Assembly: GCA_020465985.1 (NCBI GenBank) | Contig: JAANYP010003768.1 | Coordinates: 36,667 to 100,666, forward strand | DNA length: 64,000 bases | Direction: 5' to 3' | Source: Centrapalus pauciflorus | Taxonomy: Eukaryota > Streptophyta > Magnoliopsida > Asterales > Asteraceae | Part shown: one piece after another, positions 36,428 through 47,435 of the stretch | How the letters are laid out: the number at the start of each line of letters is the position of its first letter | Numbering within the stretch: position 1 is the first letter of the stretch | Translations under genes and position numbers: made by a program | The notes under the pieces: generated by a model | Told to the model about the DNA's origin: nothing | What the model saw: only the letters and a program-made list of their open reading frames with translations | The model's database searches: none

Positions 36428-37123
36428 TTACGGAGTGTTCTTGGTGTTCTTCGTGTTCATCAGATACATTCTAGGTTTCTTGACGCTAGTTGGACGGTTT
36501 TTCTCTCAAAAACGTGTTTTTGAGCTTAGCAAATTCATATTCGGGAAACACTTTGTCGTTTTTCACGTTTTTGGTCGAAATCATTATTTTTCATTTGAAA
36601 AATAGTGATTTAATCTATAAAACGTCAAAAAATCAAAGTGTTAGCCGTTTTTCGAGTTTGCGGCGCTCGAATCTATAGGGGTAATTAGGGTTTCTCTCTA
36701 GTCTCGACTCTAACCAAAATACGCTCCTTTCGAGTCAATTTCAGTGTGTTTCGAGTCTGTGTTGTTTCGAATCTGTTACTTCATTCGAATTGGATCTCGA
36801 ATCTGTGTTGTTTCGAGTTTATTTCGAGTTTGTTACTGTTTCGATTCTGTGCTTCGAATCTCCTGTCATTCGACTCTGCTGTGCCTTCGATTCTAAGGGT
36901 CTTCGAATCTAAGGAGTCCTTCGAATCTGACATTACTTCGAATCTAAGGAATTGTTCGAATCTGACATTATTTCGAATCTAATTGACTTTTAAGACTTAC
37001 TCGAATTTAATTTCAAAAGATTTAATATTAATTAGTCTCGAATCTATCTAGATTCGAATAAGTTAATCTAAGTCAGTTTAGAATTAAATTAATTAAGTTA
37101 AAATTCAATTTCTTTCAGAAAAG
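36428..37123 (+). other. copia-F copy 3 leader, motif array and gag splice acceptor
   Basis: About 700 bp without a gene. TTCGAATCT, TTCGAGTCT and close variants recur some 20 times at 36655-37075, often every 12-30 bases. It ends with a pyrimidine-rich acceptor, ATTTCTTTCAG (to 37118), six bases before the gag ATG. With the LTR donor at 36239 this would define an 880-bp leader intron that removes the primer site. Splicing is inferred. Confidence 0.7.
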
Positions 37124-38677
37124 ATGTTAAACCTTCAGAAATTCCTTGAGATGGATCATGAAGTTGGGAAGGCAAATGCACCGCCAAAGCTGATGAAAGT
37201 TGAGGACTATTACTGGTGGAAGGACAGATTTACGGATTTTGTACGATTCAACGATATGCGCATGTGGGTGTGCATAGATGAAGGGTACATTCCACCAGTA
37301 TCTGAGGTTGAAGGCCGTCAAAAGGTCTTGTCATATCAAATGATGAAAGAGGATGACAAGAAACTATTTGAAGCTGAAAACAAGGCTTTCTCCATTATCC
37401 GTATGGCGTTACCTCAAGATATCTTGCACACATTTCGGACTCAAAGGACGTCGAAGGAACTTTGGGAGTCTCTCCAGAAAAGGTGTGAAGGTAATCCACG
37501 GGTGCGTAGAAAGCGTACAGAGCTGTTGACCCAACAGTTTGCGATTTTCAAGGCTCTTAAGGATGAACAGTTAGATGACATTATCACAAGGTTCTATCAT
37601 CTGATAACAGAGCTTGAAAGTCATGGCATTGAGTATTCGGACACTGACAAGAACAACAAGCTTCTTGATGCCCTACCAGCCAAATGGGCTGTGTACGTGG
37701 CAATGATTAAGCTTAATGAGGACAAATATTATGCTCAATCACTTGATGACATCGTGGGAACGTTGAGGGCATATCACTTCGAAATGATTAAGGCTGAGAC
37801 TGATTACGAGCAAGTCCAAAATCCGGCTATGTATTTTGGAAAGACATCTAAATCATCAGTGACAGCTGAACCGAAGAGTTCTACAGCGTTTTTCACCGGA
37901 GAAACGTCATCGCCACCAGAGTCCGAAGACTCACTGAATCGCGCGTTCTTAGGGTTAGGAAGATCGGAAGAACCGCAACCTCAAGTCCAACAGGCATCGA
38001 CCAGTCAGAGCTATTCGAAGATGCCCATGAGCGCAAAGTCAGCGGAAGAGCATCTGAATTTACTTGCTTCGTTTGTGGCCGCTTATGGAAATTGTGTTCA
38101 AGGGAAGATCAATGATCCGGCTCTTTGGGATGAAGATTACGATCAGGTCGACCCTGATGACTTAGAGGAAATGGATCTTAAGTGGCAACTGGCCATGGTG
38201 ACCCAGAGGGTTAAAAGATTCATTAAGAGAACTGGAAGGAATTTGCAGATGAATAACAAGGGAATCGGGTTTGATAAGTCCAAGGTCAAATGCTACAACT
38301 GTCAGGGATTGGGACACTTCGCCAGGGAGTGTCAAAGACCGAAGGTAGAGACATACCAAGGACAGAGTCAGCATCAAGGACAGTACAAAAATCAGTCCCA
38401 ACAGAGATATCTTCCGAGTTCTTCATCTGGTCAAGCCAATCTAGCTGGTCTAATATCCAATGTCACTTCTGACAGACAGCTAGATGGTACTTATGACTGA
38501 AGTTCACATCCTGAGTCCAATGCTAGAGCTTTCATGGCTGAAGTTACGGAGAATGGTTGTGAAGAAGACGAGCAGACCACACGGGACAGCAGTCCGATGT
38601 GGGTAGAGAAAGCGAATGATCAGACCGTGCTAGAGTTTGCTGCTCAGATGGCCAACGTGGAATCTGATAACTCTAAG
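37124..38677 (+). pseudogene. gag: copia-F copy 3 gag exon (one stop)
   Basis: ATG 37124 (MLNLQKFLEMDHEVG). Gag domain: VEDYYWWKDRFTDF, FRTQRTSKELWESLQKRCEG, FYHLITELESHGIEY. An acidic/serine linker follows, then the intact zinc knuckle CYNCQGLGHFAREC (~38291) and a Q/S-rich tail. Only TGA at 38498 (TGG in copy 4) interrupts it. It ends ...MANVESDNSK at 38677 and passes directly into pol in the same frame. Confidence 0.92.
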
Positions 38678-41600
38678 GAGATAACTACCGGTCCAAACAA
38701 CAAGTGGTTCGTCGACAGTGGTTGCTCCAGGCACATGACGGGGGAAAGAAGTCTTCTCACAGACTTCAAGGGGGGTAATGGGGATTCGTATCATTCGCGG
38801 GTAACAAAGGAGGAGATATCACTGGAACTGGAGAAGTCACTAATGGGACGATTACATTGGATCAAGTTTATCACGTTGATAAACTGGTTCATAATCTCAT
38901 TAGTGTATCTCAAATCTGTGATAAGAAGAACTCGGTGTTATTTACTAACACTGAGGCGTTAGTGCTAAAGCCGGGATTCAAGATACCTGAAGATTGGATA
39001 TTGATGCGGGCTCCAAGGAAGAATGACTTGTACATGCTCGACATGAACAAGCCAGATAATTCGATGGGTCCGATCTGCTTACTATCAAAAGCTTCGGAGA
39101 CGGAATCGGTTTTGTGGCACAGACGCATGGCTCACTTGCACCTAAGGAAAATGAACTACATAACGAAGAATGGTTTGGTGCAAGGTGTGCCTCTGAAGAG
39201 CTTTCAGTTTGAAGACAAGTGTCTACCGTGCATGAAGGGCAAGCAACATAAAAAGACACACAAGTCCAAGAAGCTGAACTCCATAACCTCGACATTCGAT
39301 TTGTTGCATATGGACCTTTTCGGCCCTATCAACAAAAGGAGTATAGGAGGTAGTTGGTTTTGCTTAGTTATCACTGACGATTACTCACGGTTTTCATGGG
39401 TTTTCTTTTTAGGTACGAAGGACGAGACGGCTGCAAAGCTCATCGGGTTCTTAGACCAAGTGGAGAACTCCTACGGAACAAGGGTTAAACATATCGTAGT
39501 GATAATGGGACTGAATTTAAAAACTCTGTAATTGGTGTATATTGCCTATCAAAGGGCATCGTGCATCAATTCAGTGCACCATATGAACCACAACAGAATG
39601 GGGTGGCCGAACGTAAAAACAGAACATTGATTGAGGCTGCAAGGACTATGCTTTCGGATTCAAAGCTTCCTACCATGTTTTGGGGGGAGGCAGTGAATAC
39701 CGCGTGCCACATTTTAAACCGAGTCCTTACAGTCAAATCATTGAACAAAACATGCTATGAAATTTTGAATAAACGGCCACCTAACTTAACTGGATTCGAA
39801 CCGTTTGGAGTACCATGCACACTTTTAAGAACAAAACATCAACCGAAGTTTGGTGAAAAGGCTGACGAAGGATACTTCCTAGGTTATGTGCCAAACTCAC
39901 CAAACAAACGGGTGTTTAACAAAACAAGTGGTACTGTGGAGATTGTGTATAACATTGAAGTCACAAGTTATACACATGAACCCCAAACTGGTCCGGAATG
40001 GATATTTGACTATGATAAGTTATTTGAGTCATTTAACATTCCTCTGGATGATAATGCAGGTACAATCGAGAAGGACTTGGCGACGTTGCATCTGAACGAC
40101 GATGGCCAAATCTTTCCAAGGACCACGTTCGAATCTACGTCCGAGCCTACTGCGACTGTAGATAGTTCTCCAGAAGTTGCTGATCAAGAGGCACCTAATA
40201 CTGAGAATCAGACTCAAGCATCAAGTTCTGCCTCTGAGGAAAACGTCCGTGAGGAAGAAAACGTAGAAGCTGAGCCTGTTCCCCCTTTAGGTGAAATAGG
40301 ATCCAACTTAGGAGATAATCTAAGGGTGGACGAAATAGAGACCTCTAGGATTAACAAGAACCATCCAATAGATAACATCATAGGAAATCCTAACGAGGGT
40401 GTGAGGACTCGGAGTAGTGTAAATAACAACACTGTGTTGTTGTCGATGATAAACGACTCCGAGGCATATCACACATGTCTATATTCATGTTTCATATCGC
40501 AAGTAGAGCCCAAAAATGTGCAAATGGCACTTAAAGACAACTCCTGGGTTGAAGCGATGCAGGAAGAACTGTCACAATTTAGGAAACTAGAAGTGTGGGA
40601 GTTAGTTCCGTTACCTCGAGGGGAGATTGCAATAGGAACCAAATGGGTTTTTAAGTGCAAAAGAGACGATCGGGGTATAGTCACGCGCAACAAGGCGAGA
40701 TTAGTTGTAAAGGGTTTCAACCAAGAGGAGGGAATCGATTACAACGAAGTTTTTTGCACCAGTAGCAAGGTTAGAAGCAATTAGGTTGTTTTTAGCTTTT
40801 GCCTCCTTCAAGGGCTTTAAGGTATATCAATTAGATGATGTTAAGATTGTTTTCCTGTCTGGGAAAGTGAAGGGAGTTGGTGTATGTGAACAACCGCCCC
40901 GGGGGTTTACAGCTCCTAATATCCTGATAGAAGTATATCGCTTAGCAAGGCTCTTTAGGATAACAGGACCTAGGGAATGGTATGAGACTCTATTCCCAAC
41001 ACTGTTAAGAAAAATGGCTTTGAGAGGGGAAGGAAATTTTTTTATTTTTAAAGTAGATAGTACTCTATTTTGTTGAAGAGCAAGGAGGAATCACTTTATC
41101 TGCTTACAAGTTCCGTCGATGATATATTTTTGGATCATCAGACGAACAGATGTGCAAAGATTTCGAGAAGGTTAGAAGTCTCAGTTCGAGATGAGTGCTG
41201 CTATGGGAGGAGTCTGAATTTCTTTTTTAGGGTTTACAAGTTGCCCAAAGAAGGAAGGGATGTTTATCCATCAAACTAAGTCTGTCTCTGACATATTAGG
41301 ACCGGTTTGGCTGGAGGGAACTAAGTTGACTGCCATTTTCCTCAGCACGCCGATTCCGATTCAAGTAAAGGTAAATCACAATCTCGGCCGGGGTACTGAA
41401 AGTGATCCGATGTGGATCCGATTTATATCGCAGCCATGATTTGGGTCCCTTCTGTATTTAACGCTTCACGGACCTGACTAATGTTTGCTGTGTGTATTTG
41501 TATTGCTAGCGTTTCAAGCAAATCCGAAAGAGACCGAGCTGCATATGAAAGCTTGTGAAGCCGTATTCACGGTACCTCAAGTCGAAACCGAAGCTGGGAC

Positions 41601-42130
41601 TTTGGATCACGCGGAGGGAAGATCTAGAGTTGGAGGCGTTCACAGATTTCGGACTACGGCGATGTTTACAGCTTACGCGCAAATCAACGACTGGAGGTTG
41701 TCAGTTTCCTCGGAGGGAGAATGGAAATCCTGGCAATGCAAGGAAACAAACATCGTCGCCGTTTTTTGGTCCCCACAACATCGGTAGCCGTGTCAACGTG
41801 CGAGGCCGAGTATGTAGCTGCTGGTAGTTGCTGTTCACAGGTTCTGTGGATACAACAACAATTGCGGGATTACGGTTTGGCTTACACTCAAACTCCAATT
41901 AGGATAGACAATCAATCTACAATTGCGATAACAAATAATCCAGTTAAACACAGTAAAACAAAGCACATAGACATAAGGCATCATTTTATTCGTGATTGTG
42001 CTGAAAAGAACTTGATCAAACTGGTAAAAGTGGCAACTGAAGATATAATGCTGATTTATTTACCAAAGCGTTTGATAAGTCACGTTTTGAGTATTTAATT
42101 CAACTTAATGGAATGCGCAACCCAGAGTAA
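38678..42130 (+). pseudogene. pol: copia-F copy 3 pol
   Basis: Protease: NNKWFVDSGCSRHMTG, intact active site. GAG-pre-integrase: WHRRMAHLHLRKMNYI. Integrase: DLLHMDLFGP, ITDDYSRFSW, SDNGTEF broken by a one-base loss at ~39500, QQNGVAERKNRT. One-base frameshifts lie at ~38780 and ~39500. RT starts well (GTKWVFKCKRDD, VVKGFNQEEGIDYNEVF) but from ~40770 to ~41770 almost every motif is distorted by small substitutions and indels, including YVDD (SVDD). RNase H is readable again from ~41790 (VSTCEAEYVAAGSCCSQVLW, TKHIDIRHHFIRD) with a short insertion near 42045. Stop at 42128. Confidence 0.9.
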
Positions 42131-44347
42131 ATTGACCTTAGTAGTATTTTATTTTCTTTTATAGTTGTTATATTTCTTTCTTTTTTTACAGTAGGCTGCT
42201 AATTTAGGTAAGTTTCTAATTTAGGAAAGTTTCTATTTTTAGTAAGTTTCTATTTTTAGTAAGTTAGTAGGTTAGCTTAGTTTACTGCTTTTTGCTATGA
42301 AAAACAAAAGAAAAAAGAGAGAAAATTACAAAAAATACAAAAAAAGAGAATATCAGAAAAGAAGTTAAGTCTTAGATACATAGGTTCAAAGTGACGAAAA
42401 TTAGCACAGTCGTTACAAACTCTAAGTGTTTAGGCTTTCACACATAATGCAACTAATTCTAAGTGTTATACTTTATTTTAGTTTGATGTGTTGGTAGGCA
42501 TAATACATCTAGGGAATCTCAAGGCTAATAAAATAATCTAGAAAAAGTCAAGCGTGTCACTAACTTAGATGTACGACCAATCGGTCTTAATTTTTATGTA
42601 CAAGACATACAAACTTTAAGTCTAAATGAGGTGTGCAAACTTTCTGGGGATGTATGGCAACATCAAATACATCTGAAAATGGAAAGAATAGAAATATCAT
42701 GAAAAACTGAGAGTCGAAAACATGCAACTCTGTTGTACGTAAGTACAGACCTGTTGTCTCTGTTTAGATTCGGGTTAGCAGACATGTCGCTTTGTTGTAC
42801 GTCAGTACAGACCTGTCACCGCTATCTGCTAACTTTAAAAATAAACCTTAAGTCGAACTAAGACACTTTGTTGAATGAGAATACAGAACTGTGTCCGATG
42901 TTTGTCTTTTAAAGAAAGTTTGCAAATACCAACAAGTTAGAATTTTTGTCTGTGTGCCTTGATCATAAAAGTATGTCTATGTCTGAGTCACGTAAGATAA
43001 TTTCCTGATAAATAAAAAGGCCAAGGGATATTCCGAAATGTAGAATGTTTAAAAGGGACAAAATACCAACAATCGGCTAAATAGGTATGTCACGACAAAC
43101 AATCAAAGGAATTCAAAAATTCCTAAGTGTGAAAGTTTAAGTACTGAAAGTCAGTATCGGACATCGCTATCTGATTGAACCTTTCTTAGACTATACTCAT
43201 CAAAAATATGTGGTTAAGTATTTAGCTTAGATTGTAAATTTTTTCTTATGTCTAGATTAAATTTAAGTTTACTTTATTTTATTTTACTTTATTTTTACCT
43301 TAGTTTATTTTATTTTATTTTAGTTTAATTTTTACTTAGGTAAAAGGTCAAAAGTTACTGAGGGTGCATTCAAAGTTGGATAAAATAAACATTGCGTGAA
43401 ATATTTGTGCTTAGGGTAAAAGAATTGGCATAGTTTATCTTGTTACACAATACCGTAGAAAAAGGTTGAAAAAGGTTGAAAGTTATTTCAAAATTTTCGA
43501 AATTTTTTCTAAGTGTTGGAGGTTTCGAATCTAACACAGACTCGAATAAGGAGTACTTCGAATCTGTCAGTAGATTCGAATCTATGCTTAGACTCGAAGG
43601 TAGGTGGTATAAATAGGTTAACAGTGAAGTCATTTATTTCTTACTGTTTTCGATTCTACTACCTCGAATCTATTCAGGCGATTTCGAATCTATTTTCTCG
43701 AGTCTACCGTATCTCTACTAAACGACATTTTGTCGAGTTTCAAGCTAGTGTGTTCGATTCTACTACTGTATCTAGGTATAATCAACTTGATTGTACAAGT
43801 TTCAAGTAGTTTTATACACAATTTCAGGACAAATCGTCGATTTTTTGAAGTTTTATGAGTCAAAATAGGGTTTTTGCTAAATTACCAAGTTTGGACTAAT
43901 AAAAGATCAAATTAAAAGCATAAATCTATAATTAGAACCTAGTTGAACTAATGTATGTGATTTGCTAAGTTCAAAATGGTTAAGATTTTGGGTTTCTGTT
44001 GAAACAATGGCCGACGGGGTTTCGAGTCTGTTCATGGACTTTCGAAACTGTTCATGGGTTTCTCGAATCTATCATTAGATTCGAGATGACCATGATATTC
44101 GAATCTGTCCATTAGACTCGAATAGGGACTCTTCGAATCTGTCCATTACATTCGAATATGGACACTTCGAATCTGTTACCTTCGAATCTGTACTTTATTT
44201 AATTTCTTTAATTTAAATTTTATTAAACTTGTGGAAATTTAATTGTGTTAGATTTTGTATTTAATAAAGTACAAAATAAAACAAATTTGAATTTAAACAA
44301 GTTTATTGATTTTTAATGAGTCTAACAGTTTTATTTATTGTGCAGAT
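42131..44347 (+). other. copia-F copy 3 spacer with second motif array and third-ORF splice acceptor
   Basis: No coding signal. A TTTATTTTA-rich patch occurs at 43260-43335. TTCGAATCT-type motifs return at 43525-43755 and 44020-44190. The spacer closes with TTTATTTATTGTGCAG (to 44345), a good splice acceptor three bases before ATG 44348. It is laid out like the gag leader: motif array, AT-rich stretch, acceptor, start codon. Confidence 0.7.
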
Positions 44348-47300
44348 ATGGCAGTTCGTGCTTTTGTCCCTAAGCACAATATGGTGCTTCATCCGGATCA
44401 TGACCTCCCTGAGGCGCAGGGATACAGACAGATGCTTGAATTTCTTGTGGAATCTAGGATAGGATTTGCTCTATCCCATAATGTTCAGCTCATATTACCG
44501 TATATTCGTCAATTCTATGACCATCTGCAGGTAGACTGCTCGGTCACACCGACAGTATTACGCACTCGAATTGCGGGACAGCCGTTAGTTTTCTCGGCAG
44601 ATATGTTACGACAAGTGCTGCAGTTGGGCACACAAGAAGAAGAAGCTGGTCCGATAGAGTTTCCTCTAAGTATAGGGCAAGCGGCCTTCCAGAGAATGGG
44701 ATACAGTCTTGATGTGACCAAGGTGTCATACATGAAAAGTGGTTTAATTGGGCAATGGAGGTTTTTAGCCCATGTTTTTATGGTTTGCTTTGCTCCGAAG
44801 AAAGCTGGATTCGATTATATAGTTTCGAAAATTCAATCTGGGATAGTCGCTATGGTTTACAATCGACCATATAGCTTTTCGGAGATGTTCTTCTCTGAGT
44901 TTGTGCACCAAATAACCGCTCCTGAAAATCAGCAGTTTCTGCTATATCCGAGATTTATAATGATGTTGATCAGGCACTTCTTGCCAAATTTGCCGCCATC
45001 AAATGACGTTCAGAACGTAGCTATTATGGATAAAAGGATATTCGCTGATTGTTCCTCCCATCGAGGAAGATTGGCTATTCCGGTCGAGCGACCGTTGTTT
45101 GGAGCTGTTTTAGACAGGAACTTTGTGGCACCAGATAATGCCAACTGGGCAGGTGAAGTAGAAGTTCAGCCTCGACAGCAACAACAACAACCGCAACAAC
45201 AACAGCAACGTCCACAACCGCGAGCACAGCCTCAAAGGCGAAGACAAAGAGCGTCTGCGAGTCAAACACAGGCATCAAGGCCTTCTACACGTCAGCAACC
45301 GGAGGTACAAGAGGCAGGGCCTTCAAATGTCCCAAGCGAAGCTGATCAGTTGTGCCAAACTCTAAATGAAATTTGGGAGGCAGGTCCTCATGCTAATGAA
45401 GATATAGCTGCAGCATTGGTGGGAGAATTACTTGACCCTCCAGAGGGAGAAGAAGATGTGCTGAGGGATGTTGAGGATTATGAGCCAGAGCAGGCTGATA
45501 ACGTTTTGTCATCTTCAGCAACTGAGTCAGAAGAGATAGAGGAGATAGAAGTTGAAGCTCCAGAGTCAATGTCTGCCGTTCCTGAAGTTCAAATTGGAAC
45601 TTATGGTTCGCGACTGATTATTAATGAAGGTGGTTCTAGGAGGCAATTGGACAGGGAATTGGAGGAGTCTGATTTCGAAGAAGACGAAGTTTCTCAACTT
45701 GTGACGAGGCAACGGGCCAAACGTCACAGGTTCATGCAAGGATCCTCTTCAGTCTCCGCAGAACAACCAGAAACTTCTCAACCTCAAAACCCTCAACCTC
45801 AAGAACCTCAAACCACCATTCCATCACCGCCACCTCAGCAACATGAACCCTACATTCCCCAACCATTCAATCCTGCTCCCATTCAGTCCATCCCTTCTAC
45901 ATCAGAAGCCTATACCGACAACCAACGAATCATGCAACTTAAGAGCCGTGTCGACTTTCAGAACGTTCAAATCATAACTCTCACAAAAGCAGTCGGTGAA
46001 CTCCAGGAGCATAACTCTAATCTTGATAAGGAGAATGCAGAACTGAGAAACATTGTTGAAAGTGTTAGAGACGAAAACACGGAGATTAAATCATTTGTTG
46101 CTGATCAATCGTCTGAAATCCGAGCAATGCGGTCCCTCCTAGAGCAACTTATGAAAAATCTAAAAACTCAGGGGGAGACGAGTTGTAAAGATCAGGAAGT
46201 ACAGCGAGAAGATGATGATAATGAAGGCGATGATCCCGGTGCGAACAAAGAGATTGAGTCTGTAGATTTTTCTGCAGCTCAAGTTACACAAGTTCAGGGG
46301 GAGCCTAGTACAGAAGGAGGAGAGGGAGGAGCAGGAGGAGAAGCAGGTTCTTCAAAGACTTTAGATAGCGACATGATAGATGCGCTGAAAGATATTGAAG
46401 AAGAGCTAATGGAATTTGATTTTGAAGATGATATTGAAGAATTAGAAGAAGGTGAATTCATTCCAGATGACGTCGCTGATTGGAAATCGGATGATGAAGT
46501 GCTAGATGATGAAGACGATCACGTTAATGAAGTAATAATCAATTCACAACCAGTCACTGAACTGTATGAGAGCCAAGATCATAATGTGATTGATATTGAT
46601 TACATCAAGGTAGCCTCAGCTGAAGATAAAGACCTCGAAGAGGCTGAGAAAGAGCCATCTAGAGCTGATCTGATAAATCTTTGGTTCAAGAAGGAAGAAA
46701 AGAAAGATCAGCTGAAGATGAAGAAGAAGATGAGAAATCCAAGTGCTGGAAACTTCTCAGGAGGGATTATTAGCTGGTTCTTTGACAGAGAACTGCAGCT
46801 GTTTATTTTGAAAAGAAGAGATGGCCTTCAATACTTGAGGCGGAATCTGAAAGCGTTTAATTCGTTGCCCAAAATTGAAGTTAAAGAGTTAGCCTGGAAG
46901 GAGCTGATCAATATTGGAGATGATCCCTACGCGAACGTAATTGAAAGAATTATAAGGAAAGAAGGGCGATCAGGGAAATTTGAGCGACTCAAGCCAAGGA
47001 CCGGAAAGAGGGTCGAGGATGGGTCGAGAATAGATCCTCATACAGGTAGGCCATGGGCCAGGATGGAATACAAACATGTGAGGTGTCTAAAGAAAGTCCC
47101 AATGAAGCCAATGCCACAGAACGTTTTGAGCAACATGAAGTGGTGGTACCTAGAGATTGACACTGCTGAAGCTATCATGGAAGATCAAGACGAGCAGGTA
47201 ATTTTGAAGGTATATGATCCATTGCACTTGATAAACCTATCAAAGGACGACCTGAAGAAGCTTCATGATCAGCCTATCTTCTTTACTGAACCATGGAGAT

Positions 47301-47389
47301 CTGAAGCCAGGAAGTTCCAAAAGGTAGTCAAAGTTTGTATAGATGCTGGATTATATGCGGGTAGTAATATATATAGCTCTAGTACTTAA
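44348..47389 (+). CDS. copia-F third ORF (additional, env-position ORF), intact
   Basis: 1013 residues from MAVRAFVPKHNM; the frame opens 14 codons earlier, but the acceptor ends just before this ATG. Residues ~30-260 form a conserved domain found in other third ORFs here (MLEFLVESRIGFAL, ILPYIRQFYDHL, RIAGQPLVFSADMLRQVLQL). A Q/P-rich stretch (~275-330), acidic regions, and a coiled coil (~525-620; VGELQEHNSNLDKENAEL) follow. Then come a very acidic segment (~690-760) and a basic/aromatic C-terminal domain (ISWFFDRELQLFILKRRDG). I see no signal peptide or membrane helix, so a fusogenic envelope is unlikely. It sits where Sireviruses carry an envelope-like ORF. Function is unknown. Confidence 0.85.
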   Translation: MAVRAFVPKHNMVLHPDHDLPEAQGYRQMLEFLVESRIGFALSHNVQLILPYIRQFYDHLQVDCSVTPTVLRTRIAGQPLVFSADMLRQVLQLGTQEEEAGPIEFPLSIGQAAFQRMGYSLDVTKVSYMKSGLIGQWRFLAHVFMVCFAPKKAGFDYIVSKIQSGIVAMVYNRPYSFSEMFFSEFVHQITAPENQQFLLYPRFIMMLIRHFLPNLPPSNDVQNVAIMDKRIFADCSSHRGRLAIPVERPLFGAVLDRNFVAPDNANWAGEVEVQPRQQQQQPQQQQQRPQPRAQPQRRRQRASASQTQASRPSTRQQPEVQEAGPSNVPSEADQLCQTLNEIWEAGPHANEDIAAALVGELLDPPEGEEDVLRDVEDYEPEQADNVLSSSATESEEIEEIEVEAPESMSAVPEVQIGTYGSRLIINEGGSRRQLDRELEESDFEEDEVSQLVTRQRAKRHRFMQGSSSVSAEQPETSQPQNPQPQEPQTTIPSPPPQQHEPYIPQPFNPAPIQSIPSTSEAYTDNQRIMQLKSRVDFQNVQIITLTKAVGELQEHNSNLDKENAELRNIVESVRDENTEIKSFVADQSSEIRAMRSLLEQLMKNLKTQGETSCKDQEVQREDDDNEGDDPGANKEIESVDFSAAQVTQVQGEPSTEGGEGGAGGEAGSSKTLDSDMIDALKDIEEELMEFDFEDDIEELEEGEFIPDDVADWKSDDEVLDDEDDHVNEVIINSQPVTELYESQDHNVIDIDYIKVASAEDKDLEEAEKEPSRADLINLWFKKEEKKDQLKMKKKMRNPSAGNFSGGIISWFFDRELQLFILKRRDGLQYLRRNLKAFNSLPKIEVKELAWKELINIGDDPYANVIERIIRKEGRSGKFERLKPRTGKRVEDGSRIDPHTGRPWARMEYKHVRCLKKVPMKPMPQNVLSNMKWWYLEIDTAEAIMEDQDEQVILKVYDPLHLINLSKDDLKKLHDQPIFFTEPWRSEARKFQKVVKVCIDAGLYAGSNIYSSST

Positions 47390-47424
47390 ATTTGATGTAA
47401 TGTAAATAATTAGAAGCTATCGTC

Positions 47425-47435
47425 AAGGGGGAGTC
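47425..47435 (+). other. copia-F copy 3 polypurine tract
   Basis: AAGGGGGAGTC immediately before the 3' LTR, the plus-strand primer site. Confidence 0.9.

Noticed and set aside
44348..47389. True retroviral envelope gene
   Set aside because: Position fits, but no signal peptide, transmembrane helix or cleavage site is visible, and the protein is coiled-coil and acidic.
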